Part shown: in pieces, positions 8,346-12,797 of the stretch
How positions within the stretch are numbered: the stretch's first letter is position 1
How the letters are laid out: the number at the start of each line of letters is the position of its first letter
Assembly (NCBI GenBank): GCA_904502135.1
Contig: CAJGDE010000057.1
Location: forward strand, 1-12,797
Direction of reading: 5' to 3'
Length of the DNA stretch: 12,797 bases
Source: Kiritimatiellia bacterium
GTDB lineage: Bacteria > Verrucomicrobiota > Kiritimatiellia > RFP12 > UBA1067
Program-made: the position numbers and the translations under genes
Notes under the pieces: generated by a model
Databases searched by the model: none
Seen by the model: only the letters and a program-made list of their open reading frames with translations
Told to the model about the DNA's origin: nothing

Positions 8346-8360
8346 AAAAGGAAATCTATG
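8346..8360 (+). promoter_or_regulatory. Ribosome binding site deciding the start at 8358
   Basis: AAAAGGAAA at 8346-8354 puts AAGGA (8348-8352) five bases before ATG 8358. A second ATG follows at once (8361). The paralogue at 11565 begins MNITVDTL, which aligns best with MMTVDML, favouring 8358. The 51-base gap after the kinase gene has no convincing promoter or terminator, so cotranscription is likely. Confidence 0.65.
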
Positions 8361-11258
8361 ATGACAGTTGATATGCTAAGGGGTCTTAATTCGTCAAGGA
8401 CAGTCGTTTTTGACAACAGCAATAAAACGCTCAGAGAGGCTGGCATAGGTCATTCAATAGCAAGCTTCTTTGGGACGAAAACTGCAAAAGAGACTAATCG
8501 AGAAACCTTGGCGGCGATCAAAGATGCGGTACTTTCCGATGCACGGTATTTTGGTGTTCGCAAAGAAGCAGTGCAGTGGTTTTCTAGTTTTAATGCCTCT
8601 GATGCTATTGATAGCACGAAGATTAAAAATCTTGTCACGTATCTTGATTCCATTTCTGAACCCCAACAGCAAAAGGAACAACTCTCTGAGATATTTGCTT
8701 TGCATTTGGCAAACAGGGGGTTGCCTGCCGGGTGGAGCGAGCATACGCGCGAGCTGCAAAACTATCTAAGCAGGAATGTCGATTCGTTTATCAGTGATCC
8801 TGCGCGTGGGCTAGGAAGCGTAAATCCCTCATTGGTGATTGAGGAACTTTGTCAAACGTTAGAGGTGATAAGCGAAGTTGCCGGCAAAAATTCACGCATT
8901 ATTGATCTTGCGGCGGCTCTTTTGGCAGGCAAGCCGCAATTGATTGATACGCCTGAAAAGGCGCGAGATGTCATGACTCGCTGGGCTAAAGCTATTAATG
9001 GTGGCAATGCAGGAACGAAAGATAATTTTATTGATACGATCTTTTCTGGGTCTGCTGGTGATGACGGCGACAGTAAAATTTCTCTCTTGAAAGACCAGAT
9101 GAAGATATTACAGTTCTGCCAGAGTGATGAAGTGCCTCAGACGCTGACAGATCCAGATGTTTTTCTTCGTAATTTTACGAATGAAAAAGCCAAAAGCAGG
9201 TTAACGAGTAATCTTTCTCGTTCACTGTCACAGTTTGCAAAAGGTGAAGTGACATTCTTTAAAAAGGATATTGTCAGAAGTCTTGATGTCACATTGCCAA
9301 ATGGAGTCAGACTCCCGCGCGGATATGAATTGGCACGCGAAGAAATCGCCAAATATATAACAGGTTCGAAAGATGCGACATTTTCCGGATTGGATGAGGC
9401 GGCCAAGCACAAGGCATGGCTTCTTATGTCGCTCCTAACGCAAGAGATAAAGCAGATTGCAGTTGTCGACGTACCTTGCGCGTGCATTCCTGGTTCCGCG
9501 GGATGTTTTTTTAATAGCGCCGTCGATGACGTTCAGTCCTTTGTCGTTTCTGAAAATGAAAACGGTGATTGGGTAATCACAAATAAAATGTTCCGCGAGG
9601 TAAAGGAATTGATTCTTTTGCCCGATGTAATTCCTAACGCCGACGCAGTGCCGTTCGGCCGCGGTTCGAAATATGACGCTTCAATAGAAATACATATACC
9701 TAAAGCAGAAATCGACAGAATTGCAGCGTTCTCCGACAGCGAGCTTGCCGAGAAAAATAACGCTGTCGTTTCTCTCAATACAGACGTGTCGGTATCATCA
9801 AGTCTTCATGTTGCGCCGCCGTTAGATACGGAGAGTGCATACCTGTATGATATTGCGCATCTTCCGGAGTCGCTTGGGTTGACAAACAGTGAAAAGGAAG
9901 TTTTTGAATCTGCCGCAAGATATGAAATATCCGCTCGTGGCACGGCAGAAGATGCTTTTGCAGTATTGACAAGGGCTGACTCTTTCGCCCGCCGCCTCAT
10001 CTCTTATCCGGCGCTTTCTGGCAGTCAGGAATTATACGAACACAGTAAAGAGTTGATGAAGACCTTTGATCAAATATTTGATGCGCATGTAAATGCAGGA
10101 TTCAAAGAAAAGTATAAGGCGACGCTCGAGCAGTTTATCTTCGATGAGTTGAGCTCAATTGTCGAGTCTGGTAATAAGCTTCCTTCTTTAAAAGAGTTTG
10201 AGAAGAGTCTGTCTGTCAAAAACCCCTATTTTGACTTCTCTCGCTGGGGATTCGAGTCGACAGAGATGGTTTATTCGCTCCTTGAGATGCCGGCGAAGTA
10301 TCGTCAACCCATTATCGCCTCTCTAAAAACATTTTACGAATCTACCGATATGGTGCTTTTCAATCGACTTGTTGGTCAGAGAGATGCGATAGTTAATCTG
10401 CATAAGCAGGATAAGTTGACTGTGTCGTCTATCTACAAAACAATTGTGGGTGAAGATGCGCCCGTTCCATTCGCAAAGACCACTCCAGAAGACGAGATAA
10501 GCAAGTATTTTCAAAATTCCATATACGGCAGTATAGAACAATATCTCAGCGAAAAACCCGATGAGTATATTGCTTCTTCAGAGACATATTTTTTAATGCG
10601 AAATTATCAAATTTCTGTAGAGGAGGCATTTGCGATTGCGCTTAACCGGCGCTCAATTGGTGCGGAGAGCTTAAAACTCAATCCTTATCAACCTTTTGTT
10701 TTTCAGCCAATTGGTCGGAATTCAGAAGCTGCGTGTGACCAACTTGCAATGGATATTCCTCGGATGATATATGGATATACCGATGTTAAAACTGGACACA
10801 AGGCAAATATACCATCTGGATCGTTTTTCACATTTCATTTGCCTTCTGGGGTGGACGCAACATTTTCATCTGAGCCAATCGGCATGGATGACGAAGAGCT
10901 TCAGAAATATAAAAATGGGAAGGCAACAAGCCTGACGAATTTATTAAAGAGATATATGGAGCAATTGTGCGGACAAGGACGAGATAGGCAGATTGCAACC
11001 TTGCTTCTTGGTTTAGGGCAGGCATGTAAGATTCCGCTACGGAGTATGTCGGGAATTTATGGTATAGAGGCCAATGAACATTCTCAGGTCAAGATTGACT
11101 TGCGCAAGATCGAGAATGGAGATGTGGAGCTCATCGTTACAAACCCCGAAAACTGTCCGTTAGAGTTTGCGTGGACATTGACTGTATCGCCAAATGGAGG
11201 GCAGAAGATGAGCGAAATAACTATGCGTCGCGCTGAAAATTCTGCAGTTCGTCCGTAA
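8358..11258 (+). CDS. 966-aa putative T3SS-secreted protein, paralogue of the gene at 11565
   Basis: I do not recognise a catalytic domain. The first ~210 residues (TVDMLRGL ... RYFGVRKEA ... RGLPAGWSEHT ... RIIDLAA ... DTPEKA) align with the start of the next large gene at roughly 40% identity by eye, so this is a module shared by at least two local proteins. The middle contains a cysteine group, CACIPGSAGC (C374, C376, C383), next to beta-rich sequence, then a long helical region from about residue 500 to 770. The last ~55 residues (from KIDLRKIENGDVELIV near 912 to ITMRR) look like a small beta domain, and a similar segment may occur in the 61-codon ORF downstream. There is no signal peptide, membrane span or known enzyme motif. 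Secretion by the T3SS is inferred from the chaperone gene, the shared N-terminal module and the size. Base composition is lower in GC than the kinase gene (single 60-base samples: 22/60 here at 10321-10380, 35/60 at 4741-4800). Confidence 0.75.
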   Translation: MMTVDMLRGLNSSRTVVFDNSNKTLREAGIGHSIASFFGTKTAKETNRETLAAIKDAVLSDARYFGVRKEAVQWFSSFNASDAIDSTKIKNLVTYLDSISEPQQQKEQLSEIFALHLANRGLPAGWSEHTRELQNYLSRNVDSFISDPARGLGSVNPSLVIEELCQTLEVISEVAGKNSRIIDLAAALLAGKPQLIDTPEKARDVMTRWAKAINGGNAGTKDNFIDTIFSGSAGDDGDSKISLLKDQMKILQFCQSDEVPQTLTDPDVFLRNFTNEKAKSRLTSNLSRSLSQFAKGEVTFFKKDIVRSLDVTLPNGVRLPRGYELAREEIAKYITGSKDATFSGLDEAAKHKAWLLMSLLTQEIKQIAVVDVPCACIPGSAGCFFNSAVDDVQSFVVSENENGDWVITNKMFREVKELILLPDVIPNADAVPFGRGSKYDASIEIHIPKAEIDRIAAFSDSELAEKNNAVVSLNTDVSVSSSLHVAPPLDTESAYLYDIAHLPESLGLTNSEKEVFESAARYEISARGTAEDAFAVLTRADSFARRLISYPALSGSQELYEHSKELMKTFDQIFDAHVNAGFKEKYKATLEQFIFDELSSIVESGNKLPSLKEFEKSLSVKNPYFDFSRWGFESTEMVYSLLEMPAKYRQPIIASLKTFYESTDMVLFNRLVGQRDAIVNLHKQDKLTVSSIYKTIVGEDAPVPFAKTTPEDEISKYFQNSIYGSIEQYLSEKPDEYIASSETYFLMRNYQISVEEAFAIALNRRSIGAESLKLNPYQPFVFQPIGRNSEAACDQLAMDIPRMIYGYTDVKTGHKANIPSGSFFTFHLPSGVDATFSSEPIGMDDEELQKYKNGKATSLTNLLKRYMEQLCGQGRDRQIATLLLGLGQACKIPLRSMSGIYGIEANEHSQVKIDLRKIENGDVELIVTNPENCPLEFAWTLTVSPNGGQKMSEITMRRAENSAVRP

Positions 11259-11293
11259 AAGTATCATTGATAAGAATCGCATGATTGTGATAT
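11248..11293 (+). repeat. Diverged second copy of the ATPase upstream element
   Basis: TTCGTCCGTAAAAGT followed by ATCATTGATAAGAATCGC and ATGATTGTGATAT corresponds to 819-871 upstream of the ATPase, with about seven bases missing after AAAAGT. CGCATGATTGTGATAT (11278-11293) is identical to 856-871, and the 27 bases starting at TTGAT match at 23 positions. The copy overlaps the last codons of the 966-residue gene (GTT CGT CCG TAA). The 20 bases ending in GTTCGTCC also match 739-758 at 16 positions, so similarity extends further upstream. Confidence 0.75.
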
Positions 11294-11315
11294 GCAACTG
11301 AGAAAATGTTATAAT
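11285..11315 (+). promoter_or_regulatory. Possible promoter for the 61-codon ORF and the third large gene
   Basis: TATAAT at 11310-11315 with an upstream TG (11307-11308) gives an extended -10. A -35 is weak: TTGTGA at 11285-11290 with 19-base spacing. At the position matching the ATPase -10, this copy has TATGCA (11291-11296), a poor hexamer. The perfect TATAAT lies 31 bases before ATG 11341, much as the ATPase -10 lies 34 bases before its ATG, as if about 19 bases had been inserted. Confidence 0.4.
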
Positions 11316-11340
11316 ATCTAAAAAAGAAAGCGCTATAATT

Positions 11341-11526
11341 ATGTCTGTTGAAACTTTTAAAACGCATACGATTGATCTTTTGGTGAATGATCCGAGCCAT
11401 TCAACTCGGATTCAGGATCATTTTGCAGAAGGGCAGACGAGTCTTACCGCCAATTACTATACGGTCGAGGGCGTGATGAATCCCGACGGATCGCCGCGTG
11501 CGCTTTCCTTCATACGACGCTCATGA
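11341..11526 (+). CDS. Small 61-aa ORF, possible remnant of an effector C-terminus
   Basis: The product starts MSVETFKTHTIDLLVN and ends VMNPDGSPRALSFIRRS. Its last third resembles the end of the 966-residue protein: YTVEGVMNPDGSPRALSFIRR here against WTLTVSPNGGQKMSEITMRR there, with an upstream TIDL against KIDL. That suggests a beta-strand C-terminal module left behind by a lost or recombined paralogue, but the similarity is short and judged by eye. No good ribosome binding site is visible; the nearest purine run is AAGAAAG about ten bases upstream, and a TATAAT (11334-11339) abuts the start codon. It may be an expressed small protein, a pseudogene end, or noise. An inverted repeat lies inside it at 11390-11411. 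Confidence 0.4.
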   Translation: MSVETFKTHTIDLLVNDPSHSTRIQDHFAEGQTSLTANYYTVEGVMNPDGSPRALSFIRRS

Positions 11527-11550
11527 CGAACGTAAATAATATGTAATTTT

Positions 11551-11567
11551 AAAGGGGTGAAATTATG
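11551..11567 (+). promoter_or_regulatory. Strong ribosome binding site for the third large gene
   Basis: AAAGGGGTGA at 11551-11560 pairs well with the 16S anti-Shine-Dalgarno end and is four bases before ATG 11565. With the paralogous N-terminus it fixes the start. Confidence 0.75.
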
Positions 11568-12797
11568 AATATCACAGTTGATACTCTTCGTGGATTATCA
11601 GGCAATCAAGGCATTGTCTATAATGCTCAGACACAGACAATTTCAAAGTCAAGTGTCGGGCATTTTCTTGCCGGTTTGTTTGGCATAAAGTCGGCACAGG
11701 CGGTTAACCGCCAAACGTTAGAAGAAATTAAAAAGGCGGTGCTTTTTGATGATCGCTACTTTGGCGTGCGCGAGAAAGCTTCTCAGCTATTATCGCAAAT
11801 TGATCCGACAAAAGCAATCAAGGTCAGTACAATAAAAAGCATTGTCGATCAACTTGATTCGCTTTCAACGAATGCCCTCCAGCAATCACAGTTGAAGGAG
11901 CGTTTTACCGTCCATTTGGCAGCGCGGGAATTGCCGGTCGGCTGGGAGGCTCATACTGATAAAATCAAATCGTATTTAGACCGCAATGTCAGTAGTATGA
12001 TTAGGTCTGCGGGTTCTGCCGGGAAGGTACCCGTGTCGGTCGAGTTGCAAAAACTCTGCGATGCGCTTTCAGTTGTCAGTGAGAAGAGCGGGGGAGACAA
12101 ACGGATTATTGATTTTGCCGCAACGATGCTCGTCCGACGTCAGCAAGTTGTGGATACCCCAGAGGCGGCGGGCAAATTGGTAGATAAGTTGAAAAATGTT
12201 TTGGCAGAGCTTGATGCGCTTAATAATGCAAATCCCGGAACGCATATTGTCGAGCGTGGTATCAGCATTATGACGGCGATGTCGAGCGTGGTTAAGCCCG
12301 GCGTGATGACGGCACTTCACGATGCGGCAAAAATGATCGATCCTGTAATGGTGAATGATCTTGTTCGCAATGAGGGAGGCAATGTCACACTTACGCTGCA
12401 TAATACACTCAAGAGCCTTTTTGATAAAGTAGCATCAATAAAGATTAATTACCCGGAAGGTGGCGCACTTGATGATTCGGATGGGATGCTCAGCGCGCTT
12501 AATTTTATCTTCGGCGATTTTGCCGCTTCGCTTGACGAGGGAAGCCGCAGTGCGCTCTTGCAGAATATGACGAGCAGCGAGGGTGTTAATCTTTGTTCCT
12601 TCTATAACAACATAAGCGGGAAAACGTCCATCAACAATTTCAAGATTTTCAATGCGATGGTGAAGTCCTTGCAGGAGTCTTTGGGCGAAAAGCCTGATGG
12701 TGTGAAAGTGCCGGAAGAATGCAACTTCTCAAAGATCCCCATGAAAATTATGGGTGAGTTCCCGGCGCAGACGATGTATATTCAAGCACAAGGTGGA
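11565..12797 (+). CDS. Third large putative T3SS-secreted protein, N-terminal 411 codons (3' end outside window)
   Basis: The frame stays open from ATG 11565 for exactly 411 codons to the last base, so the gene continues beyond the window. Residues 1-145 align without major gaps to the 966-residue protein (TVDTLRGL, FGIKSAQ, NRQTLEEIKKAVL, RYFGVREKA, ARELPVGWEAHT, YLDRNVSSMI), about 40% identical by eye. Weaker similarity runs on to about residue 210 (RIIDFAA, DTPEAA). After that the two diverge, which fits a common N-terminal module joined to different bodies. The visible remainder is mostly helical and soluble, with no recognised enzyme motif. By analogy with other T3SS substrates the conserved end may carry the secretion signal and chaperone site; this is inference. 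It starts 38 bases after the small ORF and probably shares its transcript. Confidence 0.85.
   Translation, partial: MNITVDTLRGLSGNQGIVYNAQTQTISKSSVGHFLAGLFGIKSAQAVNRQTLEEIKKAVLFDDRYFGVREKASQLLSQIDPTKAIKVSTIKSIVDQLDSLSTNALQQSQLKERFTVHLAARELPVGWEAHTDKIKSYLDRNVSSMIRSAGSAGKVPVSVELQKLCDALSVVSEKSGGDKRIIDFAATMLVRRQQVVDTPEAAGKLVDKLKNVLAELDALNNANPGTHIVERGISIMTAMSSVVKPGVMTALHDAAKMIDPVMVNDLVRNEGGNVTLTLHNTLKSLFDKVASIKINYPEGGALDDSDGMLSALNFIFGDFAASLDEGSRSALLQNMTSSEGVNLCSFYNNISGKTSINNFKIFNAMVKSLQESLGEKPDGVKVPEECNFSKIPMKIMGEFPAQTMYIQAQGG

Noticed and set aside
8307..8357. Terminator or independent promoter between the two large genes
   Set aside because: No GC-rich hairpin with U-run and no well-spaced -35/-10 pair is visible in these 51 bases.
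11334..11339. TATAAT directly before ATG 11341 as the promoter of the small ORF
   Set aside because: It would place transcription start inside the coding sequence. The TATAAT at 11310-11315 is better placed.

Overview
The window looks like part of a type III secretion (T3SS) effector locus from a Gram-negative bacterium. Every supported gene lies on the + strand. A T3SS is suggested by a CesT/Tir-type chaperone gene directly behind the 3' end of a gene resembling EspA/SseB filament proteins, followed by very large soluble proteins with no visible signal peptide or membrane segment. Together with a DUF4143-type AAA+ ATPase this could fit the PVC group (for example Lentisphaerota), but that placement is a low-confidence inference; no rRNA or housekeeping marker is present.

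Layout: 2-241, C-terminal end of an EspA/SseB-like protein; 265-711, class I T3SS chaperone; 712-902, a 191-base intergenic region with three 33-34-base-spaced direct repeats and a strong sigma70-type promoter; 903-2210, AAA+ ATPase with a PD-(D/E)XK-like C-terminal end; 2250-8306, a ~2,018-residue protein with a complete UbiB/AarF (ABC1) atypical kinase core near residues 1225-1555; 8358-11258, a 966-residue protein of unknown function; 11341-11526, a 61-codon ORF that may be a remnant of an effector C-terminus; 11565-12797 (runs off the end), a third large ORF whose first ~210 residues are clearly paralogous to the 966-residue protein.

Working model (inference): the chaperone and large proteins are T3SS components and substrates. 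The shared N-terminal module of the two paralogues is a candidate secretion or chaperone-recognition region, and the kinase is the one recognisable catalytic activity. The ATPase has its own promoter and repeats and looks like an inserted passenger. A diverged copy of its promoter/repeat region lies between the 966-residue gene and the 61-codon ORF, so this element appears to be dispersed at least within this locus.

No tRNA, rRNA, CRISPR array, insertion sequence or convincing intrinsic terminator was seen. No gene-free gap exceeds 191 bases.
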